Part shown: positions 41,521 through 50,496 of the stretch, piece after piece | Layout of the letters: each line of letters opens with the position of its first letter | Numbering within the stretch: position 1 is the stretch's first letter | Made by a program: the position numbers and the translations under genes | The notes under the pieces: model-generated | Seen by the model: the letters and a program-made list of their open reading frames with translations, nothing else | Databases searched by the model: none | What the model was told of the DNA's origin: nothing | Source: Prorocentrum cordatum | Taxonomy: Eukaryota; Sar; Dinophyceae; Prorocentrales; Prorocentraceae | Assembly: GCA_963575745.1 (NCBI GenBank) | Contig: CAUYUJ010015749.1 | Location: 409,069-473,068 of the forward strand | Direction of reading: 5' to 3' | DNA: 64,000 bases

Positions 41521-41553
41521 GTGAGGCGGGCGGTCGCTGAATCGTTGTGCCGA
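41521..41553 (+). CDS. HEAT exon VRRAVAESLCR, alternative or duplicated
   Basis: Reads VRRAVAESLCR directly after AG, in phase 0 with the exon ending DDESAE. The same helix in a better form (VRRAAAEALSRLG) recurs at 41942 after a 390-bp GGA tract. Only one of the two is needed for a regular HEAT repeat, so this may be a pseudo-exon created by duplication, or a real exon whose 3' end is unclear. Confidence 0.4.
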
Positions 41554-41938
41554 GGAGAAGGAGGAGGAGGAGGAAACGGAGGAGGAGGAGGAGGAGGAGG
41601 CGGCGCAGGAGAAGGAGGAGGAGGAGGAGGAGGAGGGGGAGGAAGAGGAGGAGGAGGAGAAGGAGGAGGAGGAGGAGCAGGAGGAGGAGGATGGAGGAGG
41701 GAAGGAGGAGGGAGGGAGGGAGGAGGTGGAGGAGGGAAGGAAGAGGGAGGAAGAGGAGGGAAGGAAGAGGTTGAGGAGGAGGAGGAGGAGGAGAAGTAGG
41801 AGGAGGAGGAGGAGGAGGAGGAGGAAGAGGTTGAGGAGGAAGTGCAGGAGGAGGAGGAGGAGGGAAGGAGGAGAAGAAGGACAGGAGGAGGGAAGGAGCA
41901 GGAGGAGGAGGTGGAGGAGTTGGAGGAGGAGGTACCCC
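41553..41938. repeat. (GGA)n tract, 390 bp
   Basis: Impure GGA/GGAA repeats; the longest purine tract in the window. Confidence 0.95.
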
Positions 41939-41941
41939 GAG

Positions 41942-42086
41942 GTGAGGCGGGCGGCCGCGGAGGCGCTGAGCCGCCTCGGCCCGCAGACCGCGGCCCTCGA
42001 GGAGAGGGTGCTGCGGCTGCTGGCAGACGCCGACGTCCGCGTGCGCGCCGCGGCTGCGCGCGCCGCGGGCAGCTTCGGCGAGGCGC
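41942..42086 (+). CDS. HEAT-repeat protein, two-repeat exon
   Basis: From GTG at 41942, after CCCCGAG: VRRAAAEALSRLGPQTAALE, then ERVLRLLADADVRVRAAAAR and AAGSFGEA. LLADADVRVRAAAARAAGSFG is the clearest HEAT repeat in the window. The exon ends GAGGCGC/GTGGGG, phase 1. The upstream GTACCCCGAG frame also encodes YPEV, the usual lead-in to the helix. Downstream is a (CTC)n tract (42118-42267). Confidence 0.7.
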
Positions 42087-42117
42087 GTGGGGGCTCCGGA
42101 GTGCAGGGGAGGAATAT

Positions 42118-42267
42118 TTCCTCCTGCTCCTCCTCCTCCATCTGCTCCTCCTTCTCCTCCTTCTCCTCCTCTCCTGCTCCTCCTCCTCCTGCTCCTCCTT
42201 CTCCTCCTCCTGCTCCTCCTCCTCCTCCTCCTCCTCCTCCTCCTCCTCCTCCTCCTCCTCCTCCTCC
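42118..42267. repeat. (CTC)n tract
   Basis: 150 bp of CTC/CTG trinucleotides straight after the exon, followed by V repeat copy 4 (42290-42425). Confidence 0.95.
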
Positions 42268-42635
42268 CATACCTGCCTCTGCCCTCCGCATCGAGGTGTT
42301 CGGGGTGTTCGGGCGGTTCTGTGGGTCCGCGGCGGTCTCCCAGCCCGGGGGCGCCTCGCCGAGCGGCTGCCCCTCGCCGAGATGGCGTTCCAGCGGTGCC
42401 CGGACCGTCCCGAACGGAGACATGCCAGCGCTCAGACGAGGAGAAAAATCGGGGGTGGACAGAACCCCCAACAGTGACACGTCGATTAGTGAATTGTCCG
42501 TTATCGGTTCTCGAGAGGGCGCCGTGGCCGTTATTTTCCAGGCTTGCGCCCGCCAGGTTTCGGCCTCAGGTCGTTTTCACTAAACCACGTTTTACTAAAG
42601 GGGGTCTGTCCATCCCCGAAAAATGGTTGCGATGC

Positions 42636-42825
42636 TAGAAGAAGAAAAAACACATAGACATAAACTTGTGGCGCTCCGCGCGGATTTCTTGGCTCCGCGC
42701 CGGGGCCCCCTCGGCGGCGCCTCCGGCGACGCCCTCCGCGCGCCAGGGAGGGGGGTCCAGCGCGAGGCCAAGAAATCCGCGCGGAGCGCAAAAAGTTGAT
42801 GTTTATGGCGTTTTTTCTTCTTCTA
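42636..42825. mobile_element. Family P palindrome with extended tips
   Basis: Outer tips TAGAAGAAGAAAAAAC and GTTTTTTCTTCTTCTA extend the hairpin beyond the ACATAGACATAAAC core arms, defining the full terminal inverted repeat of the family. Confidence 0.85.
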
Positions 42826-43386
42826 GATACCGCTGCTCTTCCCTCGTCTTCGCCCCGTGGGGCCTCCTGGGAGATCCTCGTCGCCACGGCTGCATTCGCC
42901 TCGAAGTCCCAGTCAGAACGCACGAGGGGAGATGCTCGGGAAGGAGCGGGTCGGACAGGCTAAGACGAGGACAAAATCCGTTGCAGAGCGTTCCGGAACG
43001 CTCTCAGCTCAGGGCGTCCCGGAACCCTCTGAGAAGGCCGCCGTCACAGATGCTCGATTCACCCTCACCCGATGTTATCCTCATCTTGGCTTTGTCCTAG
43101 TAGCGGGATGCTGCGAAGCGGCGCCGGGATCTGTGCAACATCCGCTGCCCCAGGCCTGGCCCCCGTTCTGGGCCGAGGAGCGGTGTGGGCGCCTCCCCTG
43201 GCCGAGCCATCAGGGCGCAGAAGCACCGCTCCCAGGCCCGGGAAGGGGCAGCCCTGGGGCAGTGGGCGCAGTTTTCCAAGGTTGCCTTTGCACTCGATGT
43301 CGCTTGGACGTGCGCACTGCTCTCTGCGAGGGCCATCGAGGAGGACTGCAGATCGTCTTGCGCAGAAACCACGAACACTGCACGAG

Positions 43387-43579
43387 TCGGGGGCGGAAAA
43401 GAGGGGGGTGATGACTAGGGGGGGGTGGATATCATGGCGGGGGCCATGATTTTCCCCAGATTTCATGGCGCCTCTTCTTATTTCATTACGTCCCTGGCCC
43501 CCCCGCTGGGCCGCGCACATGCCGCCGGTCATGATTTGCACCCCCCCCTTTTGGACACCCCCCTCTTGGCCGCTCCCGA
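43387..43579. mobile_element. Family H element, copy 3, with target duplication
   Basis: Bounded by TCGGGGGCGGAAAAGAGG and GGCCGCTCCCGA and by a perfect 5-bp duplication ACGAG (43382-43386 and 43580-43584). Just left, one frame reads VAFALDVAWTCALLSARAIE, a possible but weak exon. From 43680 to 43840 a GGCGGAAG-rich repeat relates to 6785. Confidence 0.8.
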
Positions 43580-44081
43580 ACGAGGGATGGACGTTCCTTT
43601 TATTGCGAAATGCGGAGTGCCCTTGCGTCCTTGTCCCTTTCGGCCCCTCCCCGGCAGCTTTCGCTGGGCGCTCCAGAAGGGGCCTCGCCTTCGAGGGTCG
43701 AAGGAGTTGCCATCTCTTCGCCGGCGGAACGCCGGCGGGAGGCGGCGAAGGAAAACGAGGCCGCCTTCGCGGGCGAAAGTCGGCGGAAGTTCGGCGGAAG
43801 GCGGCGGAAGGAAAGGCTTCCCTCCAAGGCGTCCCCTTCCGCCGGACAGCACAGCCTGCCCGGAACCAGCGTGGCGGCATATAGGAGGCTGACGCTGAGG
43901 GCTCGAGAGGCGAGCCTCGCCTGCCATCGGAGCGGCTGGCCGCTTTGTGACCACGTGCCCTTGAATGCGCGGTGCTCGGGTAGCTCACTAGGTCTGGGCG
44001 AGTACCGTTGCGCGTGCTTGTTCGATTATTTGTTTGAGTCTTGTTGGGGTTCAGTGTTCCCGGAGCCCGCCATGTGCACAG

Positions 44082-44158
44082 CGCTCGTCGCCCCAGGAGC
44101 GGCGGCGGTCGAGGCGGTGGCAGCCCTGCTGCGCTCCCAGCTCGTCGAGGAACGGGAA
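44082..44158 (+). CDS. HEAT-type exon LVAPGAAAVEAVAALLRSQL
   Basis: After GTGCACAG, two bases and then LVAPGAAAVEAVAALLRSQL VEERE. Phase 1 entry matches the exit of the exon at 42086, giving GSFGEAPLVAPGAAAVEAVA. An in-frame TAG (44159-44161) follows. Either the reading frame really ends here, splitting the HEAT exons into two genes, or an unseen donor (for example CAGCTC/GTCGAG) lies just before it. Confidence 0.4.
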
Positions 44159-44389
44159 TAGGGTCTAGTCTTGAGGCAGGCCTGTCCCTCTACAGGAGGT
44201 AAATTCCCAAATGGTATAAAACAAGGAAAAATTATCCCGGCAAAGCAACCTAACAGCGATGTGTACAAGCATATCTGAAAGCATTCCCCTTAAGATTCAG
44301 ATGAAAATCCAGTTGTAGAATTCTGCTGTTCTCGCAGTCGTAGTCGCATTCGCGATGACAGTCGCAGCGGCAACGGCAGTCGCAGTCAC

Positions 44390-44690
44390 AGCCTCAACCT
44401 CAGCCTGCCTCAGCCTCAGCCTCAGCCTGCTTCAGCCTCAGCCTCAGTCTGCCTTCAGCCTCGGCCTCAGCCTCAGCCTGCCTCAGCCTCAGCCTGCATC
44501 AGCCTCAGCCTCAGCCTCAGCCTGCCTCAGCATCAGCCTGCCTCAGCCTCAGCCTCAGCCTGCCTCAGCCTCAGCCTCAGCCTGCTTCAGCCTCAGCCTC
44601 AGTCTGCCTTCAGCCTCGGCCTCAGCCTCAGCCTGCCTCAGCCTCAGCCTGCCTCGGCCGCAGCATCAGCCTGCCTCAGCATTCAAAATG
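44390..44690. repeat. CAGCCT hexamer array, first half
   Basis: CCTCAGCCTCAG repeats with CCTGC variants. Confidence 0.95.
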
Positions 44691-45050
44691 TGGCCCAGGA
44701 ACGGAGTTCTGGGAACTAGAAGAACACGAAGTGGCCTACAGTTGGCTCCGGGCATTCAAAATCATGCCCAGGAATGGAGTTCTGGGAACTCGAAGAGCAC
44801 GAAGTGGCCTACAGTTGGCTCCGGGCATCCAAAATGTGGCCCGGGAATGGAGTTCTGGGAAGTCGAAGAGCACGAAGTGGCCTACAGTTGGCTCCGGGCA
44901 TCCAAAATGTGGCCCGGGAATGGAGTTCTGGGAAGTCGAAGAGCACGAAGTGGCCTACAGTTGGCTCCGGGCATTCAGAATGTGGCCCGGGAATGGAGTT
45001 CTGGGAGGTCGAAGAGCACGAAGTGTGCGACTGTTGGCTTAAAACGACTT
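44690..45050. repeat. 73-bp tandem repeat, five units
   Basis: Unit with GGAATGGAGTTCTGGGAACT, GAGCACGAAGTGGCCTACAG and TTGGCTCCGGGCATTC. 73 is 1 mod 3, so all frames stay open; not coding. Second array at 46378-46760. Confidence 0.95.
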
Positions 45051-45359
45051 CTGCGGCACCCTGTCCGGCACCCGCCCAGACCCCCCTGTGGAGTCATCTG
45101 CTGCTCTCTTTTGACACCACTAGAAACCTATCAGAACAAGCTGTTAGGTAATAGTCTGGGGACGATTTCTTTGACTATTTTTGAATCTTGTTGAGCATTG
45201 TTTGATTATCCCGGCAAAGCAACCTAACAGCGATGTGTAGAAGCATATATGGAAACATTCCCCTTAAGATCCAGATGAGAATCCAGTTGTAGAATTCTCC
45301 TGTTCTCGCAGTCGCAGTCGCATTCGCGATGACAGTCGCAGTGGCAACGGCAGTCACAG

Positions 45360-46378
45360 TCACAGCCTCAGCCTCAGCCTGCCTCAGCCTCAGCCTCAGC
45401 CTCAGCCTCAGCCTGCCTCAGCCTCAGCCTCAGCCTGCCTTCAGCCTCAGCCTGCCTCAGCCTCAGCCTGCAGCCTCAGCCTCAGCCTCAGCCTCAGCCT
45501 GCCTCAGCCTCAGCCTCAGCCTGCCTCAGCCTCAGCCTCAGCCTCAGCCTCAGCCTCCTGCCTCAGCCTCGCCTCAGCCTCAGCCTGCCTCAGCCTCAGC
45601 CTGCATCAGCCTCAGCCTCAGCCTCAGCCTGCCTCAGCATCAGCCTGCCTCAGCCTCAGCCTCAGCCTGCCTCAGCCTCAGCCTCAGCCTGCTTCAGCCT
45701 CAGCCTCAGTCTGCCTTCAGCCTCGGCCTCAGCCTCAGCCTGCCTCAGCCTCAGCCTGCATCAGCCTCAGCCTCAGCCTCAGCCTGCCTCAGCCTCAGCC
45801 TGCCTCAGCTCAGCCTGCCTCAGCCTCAGCCTCAGCCTGCTTCAGCCAGCCTCAGTCTGCCTCAGCCTCGGCCTCAGCCTCAGCCTGCCTCAGCCTCAGC
45901 CTGCATCAGCCTCAGCCTCAGCCTCAGCCTCAGCCTCAGCCACAGCCTGCCTCAGCCTCAGCCTCAGCCTGCCTCAGCGTCTGCCTCAGCCTGCCTCATC
46001 CTCAGCCTCAGCCTCAGCCTCAGCCTCAGCCTCAGCCTGCCTCAGCCTGCCTCAGCCTGCCTCAGCCTCAGCCTGCCTCAGCCTCAGCCTGCCTCAGCCT
46101 CAGCCTCAGCAGCTGCCTAAGCCTCAGCCTCAGCCTGCCTCAGCCTCAGCCTCAGCCTGCTTCAGCTCAGCCTCAACCTTAGCCTCAGCCTCAGCCTCAG
46201 CCTCAGCCTCAGCATCAGCCTCAGCCTCAGCCTCAGCCTGCCTCAGCATCAGCCTGCCTCAGCCTGCCTCAGCCTCAGCCTCAGCCTCAACCTCAGCCTC
46301 AGCCTCAGCCTGCCTCAGCCTCAGCCTGCCTCAGCCTCAGCCTCAGCCTGCCTCAGCAGCAGCCTGCCTCAGCCTCAG
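45360..46378. repeat. CAGCCT hexamer array, second half
   Basis: About 1 kb of the same hexamer, preceded by CGCAGTCGCATTCGCGATGA as in the first half. Confidence 0.95.
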
Positions 46379-46760
46379 TTGGCTACGGGCATTCAAAATG
46401 TGGCCCGGGAATGGAGTTCTGGGAACTCGAAGAGCACGAAGTGGCCTACAGTTGGCTCCGGGCATTCAAAATGTGGCCCGGGAATGGAGTTCTGGGAACT
46501 CGAAGAGCACGAAGTGGCCTACAGTTGGCTCCGGGCATTCAAAATGTGGCCCGGGAATGGAGTTCTGGGGACTCGAAGACCACGAAGTGGCCTACAGTTG
46601 GCTCCGGGCATTCAAAATGTGGCCCGGGAATGGAGTTCTGGGAAGTCGAAGAGCACGAAGTGGCCTACAGTTGGCTCCGGGCATTCAGAATGTGGCCCGG
46701 GAATGGAGTTCTGGGAGGTCGAAGAGCACGAAGTGTGTGACTGTTGGCTTAAAACGACTT
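46378..46760. repeat. 73-bp tandem repeat, second array
   Basis: Five units, ending in the same GTTGGCTTAAAACGACTTCT flank as the first array. Confidence 0.95.
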
Positions 46761-47093
46761 CTGCGGCACCCTGTCCGGCACCCGCCCAGACCCCCCTGTG
46801 GAGTCATCTGCTGCTCTCTTTTTAGCCCATTAGAAACCTATCAGTCTTCGCTGTTAGGTAATTATTTTCCTCGCCCAAAATCGCCTGTTGGAGGACATGC
46901 CCGACCCAGATCTAGTCTGGTTGCCGGCCGACATGTCGATCGATTGAAAACACAGGGGGGGGGCCGTGGTCGGCTTCTTTGGGGGGGAGCGTGCCGCGCT
47001 CTGGGCCAGATCTTCGGCCCCACAGGGGCCCCATGACTTTCGGGGTCCCCGGTTGTTCGCCCCTGCGAGCAGTGCAGACGTCGAGACATTGTG

Positions 47094-47250
47094 TTAAGTC
47101 GGGCCTGTCCCTCTACAGGAGTATCCACAAATTATTTAAACATAGTCTGGGACCATTTTTCAAACTACGTGGGGCTATTTTCGGATATTTGTGAGGTGTG
47201 CTTATTTGTTCGTTTAAATTCCGCTTTTAGGTGGACATGCCCGACCTAAG
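47094..47250. mobile_element. Family A introner-like element, copy 6
   Basis: Tips TTAAGTCGGGCCTGTCCC and GTGGACATGCCCGACCTAAG with a perfect 7-bp duplication CATTGTG (47087-47093 and 47251-47257). 157 bp, AT-rich interior. Confidence 0.9.
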
Positions 47251-47440
47251 CATTGTGATTGTGCCCGCGCGCACACGGATCACGGGCGGCGGCCATGTCC
47301 GCATCCGGGCCCTCGTGGTCTGAAATCTGGGGCACGCTCCCGCTGATTCGCGGTCGCACGAAGCGAAGCAACTCCCCGCATCCGCGGGGTCGCGGCGGCT
47401 CGCGTGGCTGCCGATGCGGACATGGTCTGCTTTCGCCCAC

Positions 47441-47599
47441 GAACAAGCATCAACTCTTAGAGGTCCGCGCGGATTCCCTGGATCGGCGCTGGAGCCCCCT
47501 GGCGGCGCTTCCGGCGCCGCGCCTGGCGCTCCGCGCGCCAGGAGTGTCCAACGCCGATCCAAGAAATCAGGGCGGACCTCCGAAAGTTTATGTTTGTGC
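47441..47599. mobile_element. Family P palindrome, GTCCGCGCGG variant
   Basis: AGGTCCGCGCGGATTCCCTG against its complement, ending GTTTATGTTTGTGCC. Left of it GGCCATGTCCGCATC and GATGCGGACATGG form another inverted pair (47292-47428). Confidence 0.8.
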
Positions 47600-47638
47600 C
47601 ACATTCGGCCCACATGGTAATGATGGGCAACCTGCCCA

Positions 47639-47727
47639 AGGGCACCCTGGCGTCCTCGCCCCTTCGGCCCGTCCTCAGCTGCTCTCGCTGGCCAGCCTCG
47701 TTCGACAAACTTTTGGCATGGCCCCCT
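47639..47727 (+). CDS. Possible HEAT-type exon
   Basis: After CTGCCCAAG one frame reads HPGVLAPSARPQLLSLASLV RQTFGMAP before a stop. HPGV and the LLSLASLVRQTFG helix are HEAT-like, but neither boundary is supported by a phase match. Confidence 0.25.
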
Positions 47728-47849
47728 AAGGCCCTTGCATCCTTACCGCGCATCCTTCTGATACGGGTTGGCTGTCTTTCCTGCTCCTCGAGGTCGGGGT
47801 GGTGCCGGAGGTGCCCCTGGCCCAACCCTGGGTTCCGGCCGTCGCAGGG

Positions 47850-48300
47850 CTTTCCACGGGGCGTTTTCGCCTGGCTTCGGGCCCTTCATGGATCGATCCA
47901 GAGCGAAAGATGCCCCAGAGAGATGGGGTCCAGGGTGCCCTTCGTGATTTTCCGCGATGTTGCCAGTTTATGGCTGCGTCGGATCTCAGGGAAGGTGTCC
48001 CCAGAATTTCCAGGGCCCCCCAGCTCTTCGCGCTACTTCTGGGGCTCCCCTGGGGCCCCCTGGGCCTCGCGAAGAGTGCTCTGGAGGCCGCAGGGGCTTC
48101 CCTGGAAATTCTGGGGGCACCTTCCCTGAGATGCGGAGTTGCGACAAAAATGTAGCATCGCGGATCATCACGACATGAGCTATAGACCCAATGTCTCTGC
48201 GGCATTTCTCGAGCCGGATCCATGTGTGACGGCCCCGGAGCCCAAAAAGCCAGACGAGCTCGCCCATTGTGAAAAGCTCGCGACGCCCAGAGTGCTTGGA
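47850..48300. repeat. Long imperfect hairpin, about 200-bp arms
   Basis: GGGAAGGTGTCCCCAGAATTTCC and the inverted CTGGGGGCACCTTCCC are the inner part; AGCGAAAGATGCCCCAGAGA against TCTCTGCGGCATTTCTCGAG the outer part. Related sequences occur at 24300-24440 and 41310-41460. Confidence 0.7.
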
Positions 48301-48304
48301 GGAA

Positions 48305-48580
48305 CATACGAAAATTGAGGTCCGCGCGGATTTCCGGATCGGCGCTAGACATACACACATACCCGCACATGCCCTGGCGCGCGGAGCGCGCCCGGGGCGG
48401 CGCCGGAGGCGCTGCCGGGGGGGGGGGCTCAGCGTCGATCCGAGGAATCCGCGCGGACCTCCTCCTCCTCCTCCTCCACCCCCTCCTCCTCCTCCTCCTC
48501 CTCCTCCTCCCCCTCCTCCTCCTCCTCCTCCTCCTCCTCCTCGCCACCTCCTCCTCCTCCTCCTCCTCCTCCTCCACCTC
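48305..48580. mobile_element. Family P palindrome followed by (CTC)n
   Basis: GAGGTCCGCGCGGATTTCCG and CGAGGAATCCGCGCGGACCT enclose a variant loop; 48463-48580 is a CTC tract. Confidence 0.75.
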
Positions 48581-48604
48581 CGAGTTGTTGTTTGTTCCCC
48601 TTAG

Positions 48605-48749
48605 GGTTGGGCAATTGGCATCCCTGGCAGCACCCGGCCAGCACCCCTGCGCGCGCGCAGCCGCCGCTGCGGCGCTCGGCCGCATGGGCGCGGCCGCGCA
48701 CGACCGCAGCGGGGAGCTCGTGGGGTGCCTGGGCGACCGGTGCGCAAAG
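48605..48749 (+). CDS. HEAT-repeat protein, exon VGQLASLAAPGQHPCARAAA
   Basis: After CCCCTTAG: VGQLASLAAPGQHPCARAAA, then AAALGRMGAAAHDRSGELVG and CLGDRCAK. HPCARAAAAAALGRMG is a HEAT helix B, and SGELVGCLGDRCAKVR the next repeat's helix A and turn. Entry phase 2. The donor is GC (AAAG/GCTTGG) in phase 0. Confidence 0.65.
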
Positions 48750-48854
48750 GCTTGGACGACGACGGCAGCGACGACGAAGACGGCGGGGGCGACGGCGACG
48801 GCGACGACGACGACGAAGACGACAACGGTTGGCGGCGGCAGCGGCGGCGCGAAG
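48750..48854 (+). other. 105-nt GC-AG intron, in frame
   Basis: GAC/GAA-rich sequence between GCGCAAAG and GCGCGAAG. Its length is a multiple of three and it has no stop, so retention would insert 35 residues into a HEAT turn. Removing it gives CLGDRCAKVRVAAIGSLARF, a regular repeat. Confidence 0.6.
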
Positions 48855-48914
48855 GTAAGAGTGGCTGCCATTGGATCTCTCGCGAGATTCGGGCCTCGCG
48901 GCCAGATGTATGCC
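48855..48914 (+). CDS. HEAT-repeat protein, exon VRVAAIGSLARFG
   Basis: Reads VRVAAIGSLARFGPRGQMYA in phase 0, helix B of the repeat begun in the previous exon. The donor may be GC (GCC/GCGGAC, as given) or GA one codon later. The frame remains open to a GAG/GT at 48962, an alternative end. The downstream exon starts DIARSM and the skipped bases here read DISSSK from a similar sequence, suggesting a duplicated target. Confidence 0.6.
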
Positions 48915-48960
48915 GCGGACATCTCGAGCAGCAAGAAGCGGTGTGGTCCTGAATGTTCGG

Positions 48961-49066
48961 AGGTCCGCGCGGATACTTTGGGTCAGCGTCCCGACATCCC
49001 TTCCCCAGAATGTGGGGATTGGGGTCCAGCGCTCATCCAAGACGAACTCGCGGACCTCTGACAGAT
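48961..49066. mobile_element. Family P element, short variant
   Basis: GGTCCGCGCGGATACTTTGG and AAGACGAACTCGCGGACCTC pair imperfectly. Confidence 0.65.
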
Positions 49067-49070
49067 TAGG

Positions 49071-50385
49071 CTTAAGTCGGGCCTGTCCCTCTACAGGATG
49101 AATATTCAAAATAGTATAAAATGTCAGGAGACATTTTGTTTTACTATTGATTATCATTATTTATGTCGCATGTTCAACATATGTTTCGCAACCCTCCCTT
49201 GTCTGGGTTCAACCCTCCCTTGTCTGGGTTCTCGTTTAGAATAGCGCACCGTGGTCTCCATCACTCACTCCTCCTTCCTCCCTCCTTTCTCCTCCTCGTT
49301 TCTTTCCTCCTCCTCCTCCCTGCCCCCGGGGGCTGCGATCTGCCAAACGGTCGCCACTTTCGTTTGCTCCTGGGAGGTCCAGCAGAGTGACGTCCTACGG
49401 GGACCACCGTGAGACCTTGCCGTCCCTGGGGGGCGGACGATCTGCGAAACTGTCGCCAATTTCGTGGGCTCGTGGGAGGTCCAGCGGAGGGGTGTCTTAC
49501 GGGGACCACCATGAGACCTGTCGCCCCGTCGGCTCCTGGGAGGTCCAGCGGGGGGGTGTCTTACGGGGGCCACCATGAAACCTCGCCGTCCCTGGGGGCT
49601 GTGATATGCGAAACTGTCGTCACTCTCGTGGGCTCCTGGGGGGCCCAACGGAGGGGTGTCTCAGGGGACCACCATAAGACATCGCCGTCCCCGGGGGGCT
49701 GCGATCTGCGAATTCGTCGCTACTTTCGTGGGCTCCTGGGAGTTCCAGCGGAGGGGTGTCCCACGAGGACCACCATGAGACCTCGCCGTCTTTGAGGAGC
49801 TGTGATCTGCGGAACTGTCGCCGCTTTCCTGGGCCCTGATGGCTGGAGCTCCCATAGCGCGCGCGGCGCTGTCCCGTCACAGAGCGCGCCGCGCTGCTTG
49901 ATCGCAGATCGCAGCGGGATGGGGCGCCACGGAGCGCATGGCGCTGTCATGTGCCCATGCCGCTCGACTCTTCAGTTGCCTCTTGCACGTAGTGCACTCA
50001 GGCACTTGCAGCGCTTAGCGCAGGGCGCTGTTCTGTCATAGCGCGCTTGGCGCTGTTCCGAAATGAGAACCTGGCGCGATGCGCTGTTACTCCCACGAAG
50101 CATGTCTCCACTTTCCCCTTCATCAATATGTTTCCACGCCCCCTCGTGGTCGCCTTCCTGCCAGCGATGTGTCTCTTAAGAGTGATGCCGCGAATGTGAA
50201 ACATTAGACTCTGGCCCAACGGTCTTTGGCGAAGCGTCCAAAAGCACTGCGGAACCTTCAGCGCATGCTGTTGTATTGAGCGGTCCGTTGTATAGTCGCC
50301 TCATGTGTACAAACGGTTGTGTACGTCTCCGGATAGTTCATTTGTCGCCCAAGATCCGCCTGTAGGAGGACATGCCCGACCGAAG
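49071..50385. mobile_element. Family A introner-like element, copy 7, with internal tandem repeats
   Basis: Left tip CTTAAGTCGGGCCTGTCC, right tip GGAGGACATGCCCGACCGAAG. No clear target duplication is left. The interior is expanded by a 107-bp repeat (49330-49810) and a GCGCTGTTCTGTCATAGCGC-type repeat (49850-50090). Confidence 0.75.
49330..49810. repeat. About 107-bp tandem repeat
   Basis: Four to five units with GATCTGCGAAACTGTCGCCA, GTGGGCTCCTGGGAGGTCCA and GGACCACCATGAGACCTCGC. Confidence 0.85.
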
Positions 50386-50423
50386 TTTCGGCTCGTGCTG
50401 CATTTTTGCTGTGGCCCTTCCAG

Positions 50424-50496
50424 GACATCGCGCGCAGTATGCAGGACGAGGACTGCGGCACCGCAGTCGCCGCGATAGAGGCGCTTGCAGGCATGG
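50424..50496 (+). CDS. HEAT-repeat protein, exon DIARSMQDEDCGTAVAAIEA
   Basis: After CCCTTCCAG, a good pyrimidine-tract acceptor: DIARSMQDEDCGTAVAAIEA LAGM, phase 0 entry. QDEDCGTAVAAIEALAGMG is a HEAT turn and helix B. The donor GGCATGG/GTCAAA leaves phase 1. If it is not used, the frame reads on as GQRSEGASCALTRVLGAEAV into element sequence that resembles family R. Confidence 0.6.

Larger units (their letters stand above)
44172..46910. mobile_element. Family A introner-like element, copy 5, 2.7 kb
   Basis: Tips TGAGGCAGGCCTGTCCCTCT and AGGACATGCCCGACCCAGA, flanked by the perfect 8-bp duplication TCTAGTCT (44164-44171 and 46911-46918). It has been swollen by an internal direct duplication (44230-45150 and 45205-46850), each half holding CAGCCT hexamers followed by 73-bp repeats. 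Confidence 0.85.

Noticed and set aside
41547-41940. Poly-Glu/Gly/Arg proteins over the GGA tract
   Set aside because: Simple-sequence translation; orientation and frame are arbitrary.
43260-43380. HEAT exon VAFALDVAWTCALLSARAIE
   Set aside because: Pattern is weak, upstream sequence resembles family R fragments, and no phase match with neighbours was found; kept only as a note.
44355-46120. Long Ser/Leu/Pro/Gln ORFs across the CAGCCT arrays
   Set aside because: Pure hexamer repeat; every frame lacks stops.
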